This document shows positions 33,228-41,825 of a stretch of 64,000 nucleotides of DNA, one piece after another (the first letter of the stretch is position 1; every line of letters starts with the position of its first letter). A model generated the notes under the pieces. That model did not search any database and was not told the DNA's origin. It saw only the letters and a program-made list of their open reading frames with translations. The stretch lies in assembly GCA_022650485.1 (NCBI GenBank), contig JALCPP010000007.1:1-64000 (forward strand). Reading direction: 5' to 3'. The position numbers and the translations under genes were made by a program. The DNA is from Oscillospiraceae bacterium (GTDB lineage Bacteria > Bacillota > Clostridia > Oscillospirales > Acutalibacteraceae).

Positions 33228-34646
33228 TCAAATATGATATTCCACAATCTTACCGGGATTTAAAACCAACTTTTCGTCAAATGCCAGCTTGATGGACTTG
33301 TAAAGACGAATCATCCGGCTGCCGAGGAAAGGCTCCAAAAATTCCAACCGGCCGTTACCGATACCGTGCTCACCGGAAAGCTGACCTCCCAGTTTTTTGG
33401 AAATCGCGTACAGTTCCGTCAGGCTGGCATGAGTTGCCGTTTTCCATTCTTCATCGCTCATTCCCGGGTCACGCAGCAGCTCTGTATGGATATTGCCGTC
33501 TCCGGCATGACCGCAAGGCTCCACCCGGATTCCGTGGGAAAGCCCAATTTTTTTTGCCGCTTTTACATACTGGGCAATCGCGCTGCGGGGCACCACCACA
33601 TCGCATTCCTCCTGCGCAACCGAATCCGCCTTCATCCCCTCAAGGATTGCTCCCCTTACCTGCCAAACCGATTCCATCCGTTCCGGGGTGTCCGCGATCA
33701 TGCAGTCAAGCGCGCCGTTTTCCAGCGCCGCGTCACATGCCGTGTCGCACGCGGCTTCCAGCTCTTCAGGACTAGCCGCATCGTACATCACAATCAGTAC
33801 CGCCCCGCCGTCCGGAGCCGGGAACGGTTTATTCAGCGTCCGTTTTACAATTTCCAACAATTCGCGCTCCATAAACTCAATCGCCGTCGGTGTAAACGGC
33901 AGATCCAGCACCTTTGGCACCATGTCCGCGCAGGACTCCAGGTTCTGAAACGGCATAACCAGCGTGCAGGAACATTTCGGCGCGGGCAGCAGTTTCAGCG
34001 TAACCTGCGTCAGAATACAAAGCGTTCCCTCTGAACCGATAATCAAATCCTTCACATCATATCCGGTGGTGTTTTTCACCACATTGGAGGAAAAATTGAC
34101 AATAGAGCCATCTGGCAGCACCGCTTCCATGCAGCGGACAAAGTCACGGGTCAGGCCGTAGCGAACCGCCTTCATCCCGCCCGCGTTTGTAATGACGTTG
34201 CCGCCGATGGTAGCTGTCTTTTCTCCGGGATCCGGCGGATAAAACAGACCTTCCTCCAGCGCGGCCGCCTGCACATCCAGCAGCAACGCACCCGGTTCGC
34301 ACGTGATGGTCTGATTTTTCCGGTCCACAGGGAAAATGCGGTTCATTCGCATCAGGGAAAGCATGATGCCGCCGTACTTGCAGGTGGAACCACCGGCCAA
34401 ACCGGTACCCGCGCCGCGCACCACCACCGGAATATTATGGTCATAGCCATACTTCATCACCGCAGACACTTCCTGCGTGTTTTCCGCTTCCACATAAAGG
34501 TCGGGTTGAAAAATACCGTACTCCGGCATCTCGTCGTGGCAGTACTCCGGAAGAATCTCCTCCCCCACTTTCACACGTTTGGAAGAAGTGATGGATTTGA
34601 TTGCTTCGACGCCCGCGGCGCCAATCTTCTGATAAGGATACGGCAT
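33228..34646 (-). CDS. lctD: FAD-binding lactate dehydrogenase subunit (GlcD/LctD type)
   Basis: 472 residues. FAD_binding_4 domain: VVVRGAGTGLAGGSTCKYGGIMLSL, YPPDPGEKTATIGGNVITNAGG, RYGLTRDFV and NTTGYDVKDLIIGSEGTLCI; C-terminal FAD-oxidase domain: VEPCGHAGDGNIHTELL and GGQLSGEHGIG. This is the family of lactate/glycolate dehydrogenases. Together with the two Etf genes before it, it forms the LctBCD complex known from Acetobacterium, in which NAD-dependent lactate oxidation is driven by reduced ferredoxin (electron confurcation). The stop-start junction with the EtfA gene overlaps by one base. Confidence 0.85.
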   Translation of the reverse strand: MPYPYQKIGAAGVEAIKSITSSKRVKVGEEILPEYCHDEMPEYGIFQPDLYVEAENTQEVSAVMKYGYDHNIPVVVRGAGTGLAGGSTCKYGGIMLSLMRMNRIFPVDRKNQTITCEPGALLLDVQAAALEEGLFYPPDPGEKTATIGGNVITNAGGMKAVRYGLTRDFVRCMEAVLPDGSIVNFSSNVVKNTTGYDVKDLIIGSEGTLCILTQVTLKLLPAPKCSCTLVMPFQNLESCADMVPKVLDLPFTPTAIEFMERELLEIVKRTLNKPFPAPDGGAVLIVMYDAASPEELEAACDTACDAALENGALDCMIADTPERMESVWQVRGAILEGMKADSVAQEECDVVVPRSAIAQYVKAAKKIGLSHGIRVEPCGHAGDGNIHTELLRDPGMSDEEWKTATHASLTELYAISKKLGGQLSGEHGIGNGRLEFLEPFLGSRMIRLYKSIKLAFDEKLVLNPGKIVEYHI

Positions 34647-35848
34647 TATTTTGTCTCCTTTCCCGCAGCGGGCAGCTGCTCCAGCATCGCCGGGACCACG
34701 TCGAACAGGTTATCTACAATGCAGTAATTTGCGATGTTAAAGATCAGCGCGTTGGGGTCTGAATTAATTGCCACAATACACTCGCTGCCGCTCATACCGG
34801 CAGCAAACTGAATGGCGCCGGAAACGCCGCAGGTAATAATCAGCTTTGGCCGCACCGTCCGGCCGGAAAGCCCAATCTGATGGGCATTGTCCCCCAAACC
34901 GCTTTCCACCAGGGGACGGGTAAAGCAAAGCTGCCCCCCAAGCTGTTGCGCCAACCGGCGGGCCAGCGCCACACCGTCTTCATTTTTAACACCGCGGCCG
35001 GCTACCACCAGGACATCCTCTTCTTCAATGGACTTTTCCCGAATCAGGGGCGTAACCTCCAGCACATCGATTCCGGAACGAACCATTGCGTCACTTACCG
35101 GCATTTGAGTTACTTTTCCCGCCGGATGTTCCACTTTTACAGCTTTGTCCATCACCCGATAACGAACCGTGGCAAATTGCGGTCTGGCATCCGAAATCAG
35201 GATTTTCGCCATGATATTTCCGCCAAAGGCCGGCCTTACCTGAACCAAATCTGTGTTAGGGCGCATGTCCAGACGGGTGCAGTCGGCAGTCAGTCCGGTG
35301 TGAAACCGAACAGAAAGGCGCGGCGCCAGCGAACGGCCAAGCGCCGTGGCACCAATCAGCACAACGGAAGGACGAAGCTGTGAAATGCAGTCCGCCATGG
35401 CGTCGGCATAGCAGTCCGCTTTGAACCCAGAAAAGCCCGGATGCTCATAAGCAAAGACCTCTTTTACCCCATAAGGCAGCAGTTTTTCGGCATTTTTCAC
35501 CGTGCCGTCCTCACCGACCAGAACGGCGAAAACTTCGTACCCCACCTTTGCGGCCAGGCGGCGCGCTTCCCCGATCAATTCATATGTAACAGGATGAAGC
35601 ACTCCATTTTCCTGCTCCGCATAAATCAAAATGCCTTTCCATTTGCTCTTCTCAATAAGATTTTTCTGCGGCTTTTGTTCAAATGTGATGGCATGGCTGG
35701 GGCAAGTCTTGACACAGACCCCGCACATCCGGCATTTTTCATTGACCTTTGGGCCATTTTCCTCCATCGTCAATGCATCAAACGGACATTTTTCAATACA
35801 TTTTCCGCACAGATCACAGGCCGCGGCATTAAAATGTATGGTCGTCAT
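34646..35848 (-). CDS. lctC: Electron transfer flavoprotein alpha subunit with ferredoxin domain (LctC type)
   Basis: 400 residues. Residues 1-60 are a 2[4Fe-4S] ferredoxin: CDLCGKCIEKCP and CRMCGVCVKTCP. Then the EtfA alpha/beta domain and the C-terminal FAD domain (VVAGRGVKNEDGVALARRLAQQLGG, GLSGRTVRPKLIITCGVSGAIQFAAGMSGSECIVAINSD). A ferredoxin-fused EtfA is a feature of the lactate dehydrogenase/Etf complex and of some other bifurcating Etfs. Confidence 0.9.
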   Translation of the reverse strand: MTTIHFNAAACDLCGKCIEKCPFDALTMEENGPKVNEKCRMCGVCVKTCPSHAITFEQKPQKNLIEKSKWKGILIYAEQENGVLHPVTYELIGEARRLAAKVGYEVFAVLVGEDGTVKNAEKLLPYGVKEVFAYEHPGFSGFKADCYADAMADCISQLRPSVVLIGATALGRSLAPRLSVRFHTGLTADCTRLDMRPNTDLVQVRPAFGGNIMAKILISDARPQFATVRYRVMDKAVKVEHPAGKVTQMPVSDAMVRSGIDVLEVTPLIREKSIEEEDVLVVAGRGVKNEDGVALARRLAQQLGGQLCFTRPLVESGLGDNAHQIGLSGRTVRPKLIITCGVSGAIQFAAGMSGSECIVAINSDPNALIFNIANYCIVDNLFDVVPAMLEQLPAAGKETK

Positions 35849-36651
35849 TGCACCGCCCCTCCCTCAATCAGTTTCTTGTGCTTTAACACGGTGATCAACG
35901 CCGCCGCTTCTTCCCCGGCGGCACCTTTCAGCATCACCCGTTTGGCATTGGACGGCGGTGCAAACATCTCTTCGACATGAGTCGGCGAACCGGTCAGGCC
36001 GCAAAGCGACAAATTTTTTTCGGGAAGATCGTCAAATCCATAGATTTGTATCGGCCGCTGCGCGGTTTCCCGCTTAAGCCGGTAAGAAGGCAGGCGCGGC
36101 ACACAAATATTTTTTTCCACTGTAATCAGGCATGGCAGACGCAGCCGGGACTTTTGAGTGACCGCTGCCATTGTTTGGCGCACTTCAATTCCCATTGCAT
36201 CCACCGACAGAATTTCATCCACCCATGCGGCATGTGGAATTCCCAGATGCTCCGCAATTGCAGGGCCAATCTGGGCCGTGTCTCCATCCGTGGTCTGTCG
36301 GCCGCAAAGAATTAAATCCACTTTTCCCAGCATACGAATTCCCTGGGAAAGTGTGTAGGAAGTTGCCAGCACATCTGAACCGGCAAATTTTCGGTCTGAA
36401 AGAATCACGGCATCATCCACACCCATTCGGTAAGCATCATACATCATTTGCTCCGCCTGCGGCGGGCCCATGGTTAAAGCCGTAACTTTCCCACCTATTT
36501 TATCCCGAAGACGCAGCGCCGTCTCCAGTGCACTCAAATCATACGGATTCGTCTTGGACTGGGTTCCAAGACGCTTTAAAGAACCCGTTTCCTGGTCGAT
36601 TTCCACCTTCGAAGTAGCGGGAACCTGTTTAATACAGACCAGAATATTCAT
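35845..36651 (-). CDS. lctB: Electron transfer flavoprotein beta subunit (LctB type)
   Basis: 268 residues. MNILVCIKQVPATSKVEID start, NPYDLSALETALRLRD, VTALTMGPPQAEQMMYDAYRMGVDDAVILSD and LILCGRQTTDGDTAQIGPAIAEHLG, characteristic EtfB segments with the bifurcating-FAD loop. It overlaps the EtfA gene by 4 bp and heads the operon; no lactate permease or racemase gene follows. Confidence 0.9.
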   Translation of the reverse strand: MNILVCIKQVPATSKVEIDQETGSLKRLGTQSKTNPYDLSALETALRLRDKIGGKVTALTMGPPQAEQMMYDAYRMGVDDAVILSDRKFAGSDVLATSYTLSQGIRMLGKVDLILCGRQTTDGDTAQIGPAIAEHLGIPHAAWVDEILSVDAMGIEVRQTMAAVTQKSRLRLPCLITVEKNICVPRLPSYRLKRETAQRPIQIYGFDDLPEKNLSLCGLTGSPTHVEEMFAPPSNAKRVMLKGAAGEEAAALITVLKHKKLIEGGAVQ

Positions 36652-36711
36652 TCCTGCCAGTCAACCCCTTTTACTAATTTACTTTAAAGTTCTAAAGTTT
36701 AAACTATTAAA

Positions 36712-36761
36712 ATTTTACCATGAGTCTGCTGCCTTGTCCATCCCAAATTATTATTTGGGAT
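36712..36761 (-). promoter_or_regulatory. lct operon promoter and operator-like palindrome
   Basis: Minus strand TGGACA (36735-36740) and TAAAAT (36712-36717) are 17 bp apart, about 60 bp before the EtfB start codon. The perfect inverted repeat ATCCCAAAT-TATT-ATTTGGGAT (36740-36761) abuts the -35 box. It is a likely regulator site, perhaps for a lactate-responsive GntR protein; the regulator is not encoded nearby. Confidence 0.65.
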
Positions 36762-36809
36762 CTATTTACCCTTGCTCTTTACCAAATTCCTCATAGAATA
36801 AAATCAAGA

Positions 36810-36843
36810 AATCCGCCCTTTGCTTAAACGCAAAGAACGGATT
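36810..36843 (-). terminator. Terminator after the small orphan gene
   Basis: Arms AATCCG/CGGATT (36810-36815, 36838-36843) and inner CTTTGC/GCAAAG; T-rich on minus (TTTCTTGATTTT). Confidence 0.65.
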
Positions 36844-36901
36844 CTTTCATTCAGGTCATCATGGTACATACGGACATTTTAAGTTGAGGACAAAACATCA
36901 T

Positions 36902-37144
36902 TCAGGAATTTCTGCCTCTGTTTTTCTTTTGGCTGCGGGATTTTCTGCGGATTTCAACATCTCCCGCCTGCCTTGGCGAAGGCACCGAATAGATATTGGA
37001 ATAGGATTCAACTTCATCTTCCGTAGCAGGCAGCGACGGCATCAGACCCGTACACTCCATAGCGGAAGCGACAGACTGTTCATTCATAAACGAAACATCA
37101 TCTTCCAGTTGCAGCTTTCTTTCTTCATTCTGATTCTGTTCCAT
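36902..37144 (-). CDS. Small conserved-looking protein of unknown function
   Basis: 80 residues, acidic in the first half and basic at the end (RRKSRSQKKNRGR). GGGAGGATTAG lies directly before the ATG. It contains TGLMPSLPATEDEVESYSNIYSVPSP; small Clostridia proteins with a similar TGL(I/M)P...E..SY..IY pattern are known to me only as uncharacterised. It has its own terminator. No membrane segment or signal peptide. Confidence 0.6.
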   Translation of the reverse strand: MEQNQNEERKLQLEDDVSFMNEQSVASAMECTGLMPSLPATEDEVESYSNIYSVPSPRQAGDVEIRRKSRSQKKNRGRNS

Positions 37145-37228
37145 CTAATCCTCCCTTTCCACTGTTAGATTTCCCGAATTCGAGCTTTTTAAACAGTTTT
37201 TTTAAAGAAAGATAGTCAAAGATTCCGT

Positions 37229-37257
37229 TTGACAAAAGATAGATTTTATGTTAGACT
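37229..37257 (+). promoter_or_regulatory. Promoter of the cold-shock gene
   Basis: TTGACA (37229-37234), 17-bp spacer, TAGACT (37252-37257). It gives a leader of about 120 nt. Confidence 0.75.
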
Positions 37258-37287
37258 GATAAGCGTCTTCTAAATGTGCCAATGGAT

Positions 37288-37345
37288 CTCACATCTTTAT
37301 GTAAGTCATTGAACGTTTAATGATTTGCTTGGGATGTGAGTTTTT
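37288..37345 (+). promoter_or_regulatory. Leader hairpin of the cold-shock gene
   Basis: CTCACATC (37288-37295) pairs with GATGTGAG (37333-37340), enclosing an inner TCATT/AATGA stem, and five T follow. The structure looks like an attenuator or a temperature-sensitive leader as seen for csp mRNAs. Confidence 0.6.
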
Positions 37346-37387
37346 AGTTTCACATTAGGACATACTACTATCGGAGGTGCTTTCTTC

Positions 37388-37600
37388 ATGAATAAAGGCA
37401 CAGTAAAATGGTTTAATGCAGAAAAAGGTTATGGATTTATTTCCAACGATGACGGCGGCGAAGATGTATTCGTACATTTCTCTGCTATTCAGGCTGACGG
37501 ATATAAAACTCTTTCCGAAGGTCAGAAAGTTTCTTATGACACCGAAACAGATGCCCGCAACGGCAAACTGCGTGCGGCTAACGTCACTGTTATCGAGTAA
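37388..37600 (+). CDS. Cold-shock domain protein
   Basis: 70 residues, a single cold-shock domain. [21 protein letters not shown] contains RNP1 (KGYGFI), and DVFVHFSAI is RNP2. It binds single-stranded RNA/DNA and melts mRNA structure. GGAGGTGC precedes the ATG. Monocistronic with a terminator right after. Confidence 0.95.
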   Translation: MNKGTVKWFNAEKGYGFISNDDGGEDVFVHFSAIQADGYKTLSEGQKVSYDTETDARNGKLRAANVTVIE

Positions 37601-37944
37601 AACCTGTTAAAGCCATTCGCTGTGCGGAGCAATCCGCACAGTTTTTTTATATGCTGACCGCGCCGGCACCGATAAATTAATTTTTCTTTTTTCATGTGCT
37701 TGCCCGGCCGCCCGAGTTACAGCTTTCCTGATTCATCAAAAGAACAGCTGTATCCTTTTGCCAAATTGATATATCGGTCTGATTCCTTTAATTTTCCATC
37801 CAGGCTCAGCGCCCATTCCGCCGGCCTTTTTGTCCGTATTAGATCACTTCACCTTCTTTTCCAGAATTGAGGCCGGTTATTCCGCTTCTATTTCAGAAAA
37901 AGAAGGCTTTTTTATATCCATCGGGTACTGCCGTTCCTTTTGGT
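37601..37944. other. Gap after the cold-shock gene
   Basis: Apart from the terminator at 37620-37648 I see no gene or clear site; the leftward SDR gene ends here. Confidence 0.5.
37620..37648 (+). terminator. Terminator of the cold-shock gene
   Basis: 9-bp perfect stem CTGTGCGGA/TCCGCACAG, GCAA tetraloop, seven T. Confidence 0.92.
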
Positions 37945-38838
37945 TCAGCTTTCCGTAATAACACCGCAGTTGACATGCAGCACCTGGCCTGTCATGCAGG
38001 CCGAATCATCGGAGGCAAGATACACATAGGCCGGCGCAACCTCAAACGGCTGCGCGGCACGGCCCAGCGGCACGTTTTTCCCGAATTCAGAAACTCTTTG
38101 CGCGTCAAAGCTGGAAGGAATCAGCGGAGTCCAAACCGGTCCTGGTGCAACCGCGTTGACCCGAATCCCCTTCGCAGCAACGGACTGTGACAAAGACCGG
38201 GTAAAAGATACAATGGCACCTTTGGTTGCGGAATAATCAATCAGCGTGGGACTGCCCTGATATGCGGTGACCGATGTGGTATTGATGATGGAACACCCCT
38301 GACTCATGTGCGGCAAAGCTGCCTGCGTCACATAAAAATAGCTGAACAGATTGGTTTCAAACGTATTTTTTAGCTGTTCGGAAGAAATCTGTTCCAATTG
38401 ATTTTGAGGAAACTGAACGGCAATGTTGTTGACCAAAACATCAATTCTTCCAAAATCCGACATTGTTTGGTCAATCAGTCTCTTTGCACAGTCTTCTCTG
38501 CGAAGATCACACTGAGCCGCCGTACAACGGCGGCCGACTGCCTGCACCATGGCGCAGGTCTGGTCCGCATCCTGCCGTTCTTGCAGATAAGCAATAACAA
38601 GATCGGCACCCTCTTTGGCAAAGGCAACCGCAACCGCCTGTCCAATCCCGCTGTCTCCGCCCGTAATGACAGCCGTGCGTCCCTTCAGCCTTCCACAGCC
38701 GCAGTAAGCCGGGTTTTCCGTTACAGGCTGAGGATTCATCTGCTGCTGACAGCCGGGTTGAATCTCCTGGTGCTGCCCCGGAAAACTTGTCGGCGTCGCT
38801 GCCGGAGCATTTTGATAAGAACTTTTAATTTCTACCAT
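37945..38838 (-). CDS. Short-chain dehydrogenase with N-terminal extension (YhxC/YdaD type)
   Basis: 297 residues from ATG 38838, with GGAGGCAAAGC upstream; the earlier in-frame ATG (38886) has no ribosome site. Residues 1-45 are a Gln/Pro-rich extension. The SDR core has VITGGDSGIGQAVAVAFAKEG (NAD loop), NNIAVQ, the catalytic Ser in NTTSVTAYQ, and YSATKGAI (YxxxK). This extended subgroup is common in spore formers and often described as general stress or spore-associated; the substrate is unknown. Confidence 0.85.
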   Translation of the reverse strand: MVEIKSSYQNAPAATPTSFPGQHQEIQPGCQQQMNPQPVTENPAYCGCGRLKGRTAVITGGDSGIGQAVAVAFAKEGADLVIAYLQERQDADQTCAMVQAVGRRCTAAQCDLRREDCAKRLIDQTMSDFGRIDVLVNNIAVQFPQNQLEQISSEQLKNTFETNLFSYFYVTQAALPHMSQGCSIINTTSVTAYQGSPTLIDYSATKGAIVSFTRSLSQSVAAKGIRVNAVAPGPVWTPLIPSSFDAQRVSEFGKNVPLGRAAQPFEVAPAYVYLASDDSACMTGQVLHVNCGVITES

Positions 38839-39220
38839 GCTTTGCCTCCATCCATTCCTTTTGATTGCGGTGGAATTAAACAACACACATAAACTACTTT
38901 CATAGTTTTACCTGTTCCAATGAAATCATCCCAAGGAAAAAAATTGCCGCCCTTTTCAGGGCGGCAGTGGGAGGAAGTTTATATATAGTTGAAAGTCCCG
39001 TTTTCAGGGAAGCTTATAAACAAAATGGATGGCTCTTTCAAAGCAGAATTGCTTTTCTGTTTGGAATGATATTAGTTTACTGTCTTTAAATGACCGCAAA
39101 GTGAATGAATTATAAATAAATTGGGAAAAATATATGAAAAAAGTAAGAACGAATGCAAACACATGATATTTGAATGCTTTTTTAGTTACAGGAAAAATAA
39201 GATGTATGGGAGGCAGCAAA
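38839..39220. other. Gap between SDR and glycosyltransferase genes
   Basis: A GC-rich hairpin CTGCCGCCCT/AGGGCGGCAA near 38944-38967 is followed on minus by seven T. It lies upstream of the SDR gene, so it may be an attenuator in its leader. The remainder is AT-rich with no supported gene. Confidence 0.5.
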
Positions 39221-40156
39221 TTGGATCGAATTGCAGTATTAATTCCATGCTATAACGAAGCGCAGACAGTGGCTAAAGTCATTCAGGATTTTAAACGGGA
39301 GCTGCCTCAGGCCGCCATCTATGTTTATGACAACAATTCAACAGATGGTACAGACCGGGCAGCCAGAGAAGCAGGGGCTGTAGTGCGATATGAATATCGC
39401 CAGGGAAAGGGTCAGGTCATCCGCAGCATGTTTCGCGACATCGATGCCGAATGCTATATCATGACCGATGGAGACGACACTTATCCTGCGGAATGTGCGC
39501 GTGAAATGTCCCATATGGTTCTAACCAACAAAGCGGAAATGGTCATCGGGGACCGCCTGTCAGCCACTTATTTCAGGGAAAACGCCAGGCCGTTTCACAA
39601 TTTTGGGAACACGTTGGTAAAGCAAACAATCAATTTTCTGTTTCACACAAATGTCAGCGATATTTTAACCGGCTACCGCGCTTTCAGTTATGAATTCATC
39701 AAAACCTTTCCGGTCCTGTCAAAGGGGTTTGAAATCGAAACGGAAATGACAATTCATGCACTGGACAAAAATCTCGGCATTGCGAATGTCGTGGTTCCTT
39801 ACCGTGACAGACCAGCCGGCAGCGAATCAAAATTAAGCACCTACTCGGATGGCATTAAAGTCATACGAACCATTTTTCGCCTGTATAAAAACTGCCGCCC
39901 CCTTGCCTTTTTCGGATTTCTTGCAGTGTTGATGCTTCTGCTCGGCATTCTGCTGTTTATCCCGATTATTTTCGAATACTTTAAAACAGGGCTGGTACCG
40001 CGCCTGCCCACACTAATTGTCAGCTGTTTTATTATATTAGGGGGCATCCTCTCTTTTTTCAGCGGACTGATTCTCGACGTACTGGCGCAGCAAAGTAAGC
40101 AGGAATTTGAACTGCGGCTGAATGAATGCCATGAAAGGCGCCGCATGCGGCACTAA
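39221..40156 (+). CDS. Family 2 glycosyltransferase with two C-terminal membrane helices
   Basis: 311 residues from the TTG at 39221, chosen because GGGAGG lies seven bases before it and the family begins (M)DRIAVLIPCYNEA; ATGs at 39170 and 39206 have no proper ribosome site. GT2 marks: YVYDNNSTDGTD, DGDDTYP (DxD), GYRAFSYEF, GFEIETEMTIHAL. Two transmembrane segments (~245-268 and ~280-305) anchor it. Resembles dolichol-/undecaprenyl-phosphate sugar transferases, so it may charge a lipid carrier for cell-surface glycans. Confidence 0.85.
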   Translation: MDRIAVLIPCYNEAQTVAKVIQDFKRELPQAAIYVYDNNSTDGTDRAAREAGAVVRYEYRQGKGQVIRSMFRDIDAECYIMTDGDDTYPAECAREMSHMVLTNKAEMVIGDRLSATYFRENARPFHNFGNTLVKQTINFLFHTNVSDILTGYRAFSYEFIKTFPVLSKGFEIETEMTIHALDKNLGIANVVVPYRDRPAGSESKLSTYSDGIKVIRTIFRLYKNCRPLAFFGFLAVLMLLLGILLFIPIIFEYFKTGLVPRLPTLIVSCFIILGGILSFFSGLILDVLAQQSKQEFELRLNECHERRRMRH

Positions 40157-40185
40157 AAAGAAAATGCTCTGAACCAAGTCAAAAA

Positions 40186-40237
40186 GGATGTGTTTTATTT
40201 CGGCTTTCAAAGCCAAAACAAAACGCACCCTTTTTTT
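40186..40237 (+). terminator. Terminator of the glycosyltransferase gene
   Basis: Long stem with outer GTGTTTT/AAAACGCAC-type pairing, inner GGCTTT/AAAGCC, seven T at the end. Confidence 0.8.
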
Positions 40238-40331
40238 ACAGCCTGGTTTTCAAAAATTCGAAAAGCTGACGCAGAAAGGCCGAATCACCGGACACTGCCC
40301 CATCATATTCCGCAGCACCGCAAGTAAATTT

Positions 40332-40973
40332 TTACGATTTTTCAGAATTGATATAACGGTATACCGTAGGTTCTGAAATACGCAGCTGCCGCGCAATTTC
40401 AGCCACCGCACCTTTCATGCGCAAAACGCCCTGATTCTTCAGTTTGATGACAATGGCTTCCTTTTCACTTTTCTTCAGCCGATCTGGAAAAGCGCAGGAT
40501 TCGTTGATCGCCGCTTCCACCATATTGTGCAAGATAACAGAAACCGGTGCATCCAGCACTTCCTGCACCTCATCGGACGGAAGGACCAGATTGTACTGCT
40601 TTTTAATCAGTTCAAACGCAGCTTCCGCCTGTGTTAATACACTCATATCCCGGTTAATGCAGAGCAGCCCAATCAGACGTCCTTCATTTTTAATAAAGAA
40701 AGTGCTTGAAACAAAGTTTTTTCCCTTGCCCGCGCCGGTGTAATTGGAAACGGAATCACTGTCTTGATAGGTCTTATTTTTAATGATATCTCTGGCAAAA
40801 TCGGTCATAGGACTTCCTATTTCCCTTCCGGAATGGCAGCCGCCTGCAATGGCAACGACCGCGCTTTCAGGCCGGGAAACATCATTCAGTAATACTTCAC
40901 AGCTTGGGCCGCACAATTTTGAAAGGAATGAAATAAGGGGGTAATAACTATCCAATAATTCCTTGTCTGTCAT
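40332..40973 (-). CDS. YheO-type PAS/helix-turn-helix regulator
   Basis: 213 residues. The N-terminal PAS-like YheO domain (~5-115: LISFLSKLCGPSCEVLLNDVSRPESAVVAIAGG, GREIGSPMTDFA, LIGLLCINRDMS) is followed by an HTH_22 domain (~160-210: EAIVIKLKNQGVLRMKGAVAEIARQLRISEPTVYRYI). Such regulators (e.g. DauR) respond to small molecules such as amino acids; the target is unknown. GGAGG lies seven bases before the ATG. It stands alone. Confidence 0.85.
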   Translation of the reverse strand: MTDKELLDSYYPLISFLSKLCGPSCEVLLNDVSRPESAVVAIAGGCHSGREIGSPMTDFARDIIKNKTYQDSDSVSNYTGAGKGKNFVSSTFFIKNEGRLIGLLCINRDMSVLTQAEAAFELIKKQYNLVLPSDEVQEVLDAPVSVILHNMVEAAINESCAFPDRLKKSEKEAIVIKLKNQGVLRMKGAVAEIARQLRISEPTVYRYINSEKS

Positions 40974-41203
40974 ATGAACCTCCTGAGATACTATATCTAA
41001 TTGTATAGTATATCATATTTTATATGTTTTGTATATAATAATCGCTAACACACGATATAAATATATAATATTTTACTCTTTTCCGGCCTATCCTGTCGAA
41101 ATACAGCCGCAATTTATCTTAACATCTAGGCAATTCTCTGTCAATCATCCAATTGCACACAGAAAAAGCCCAAATACATCATAATTCCATTAAAAAACGA
41201 CAC

Positions 41204-41749
41204 TTATAATCCAATTTTCCGCTGCTCTTCTTTTAAAAGAGCAATCCTAGACCGATAGTCCGGAAGATACTTTGCAACTTCACGGTAAAACTCCGGCCCG
41301 TGATTCTTGACTCGAATATGCGCCAGTTCATGCACAACAACATAGTCAATTGCTTCCGGCTTCAATAAAATCAGCCGATAGGTAAAGCACAGGCTGTTTT
41401 TCCAGCTGCACGAACCCCAGCGGGTTCGTGCCGACGTAATCTTAATTCCGGTTGGACTGACACCCATTCTGCTTGCGTAATACTGAACGCGGCTGCTCAA
41501 ATCAACCAATGCCCGTTGTTTTAACACCGCTATTTTTTCCGGTGTCAACATCAACGCGCGTTCCCGCTCGGTGCGCTCTTTCCAGAACTGCAATTGCTGT
41601 TCGATCCAGCTTTCATGGCTATGTACAAACCGTTCGATTGTTTCCTCATTCAAATACAGAGGGGCTTTTACAAGTACTGTTCCTGTTCTGGTAACGGAAA
41701 GAGACAGCGTCTTTCTCTTCGACCTGTGAATTTCCCACGCAATACTCAA
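41204..41749 (-). CDS. YgjP-like metallopeptidase (DUF45)
   Basis: 181 residues. The zinc site HELAHIRVKNHGPEFY (HExxH with third His) and the preceding SARTRWGSCSWKNSLCFTYRLILLKPEAIDYVVVHE are standard for the YgjP/M48-like family. Cytosolic, function poorly known. It is followed by a non-coding AT-rich stretch and preceded by the tsf terminator. Confidence 0.88.
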   Translation of the reverse strand: MSIAWEIHRSKRKTLSLSVTRTGTVLVKAPLYLNEETIERFVHSHESWIEQQLQFWKERTERERALMLTPEKIAVLKQRALVDLSSRVQYYASRMGVSPTGIKITSARTRWGSCSWKNSLCFTYRLILLKPEAIDYVVVHELAHIRVKNHGPEFYREVAKYLPDYRSRIALLKEEQRKIGL

Positions 41750-41770
41750 TTTCCCGCCCCCAAATCATAA

Positions 41771-41801
41771 GACAAAAGCAGCGCAGAATTCTCTGCGCTG
41801 C
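41771..41801 (-). terminator. Terminator of rpsB-tsf
   Basis: 10-bp perfect stem GCAGCGCAGA/TCTGCGCTGC (41778-41801); TTTTGTC follows on minus. Confidence 0.88.
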
Positions 41802-41825
41802 CCCCAATAGCCTGCCGGATTTTAA

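Noticed and set aside
39004-39219. 71-codon leftward open frame upstream of the SDR gene
   Set aside because: Overlaps the glycosyltransferase start region, AT-rich, Phe-rich product, no ribosome site.
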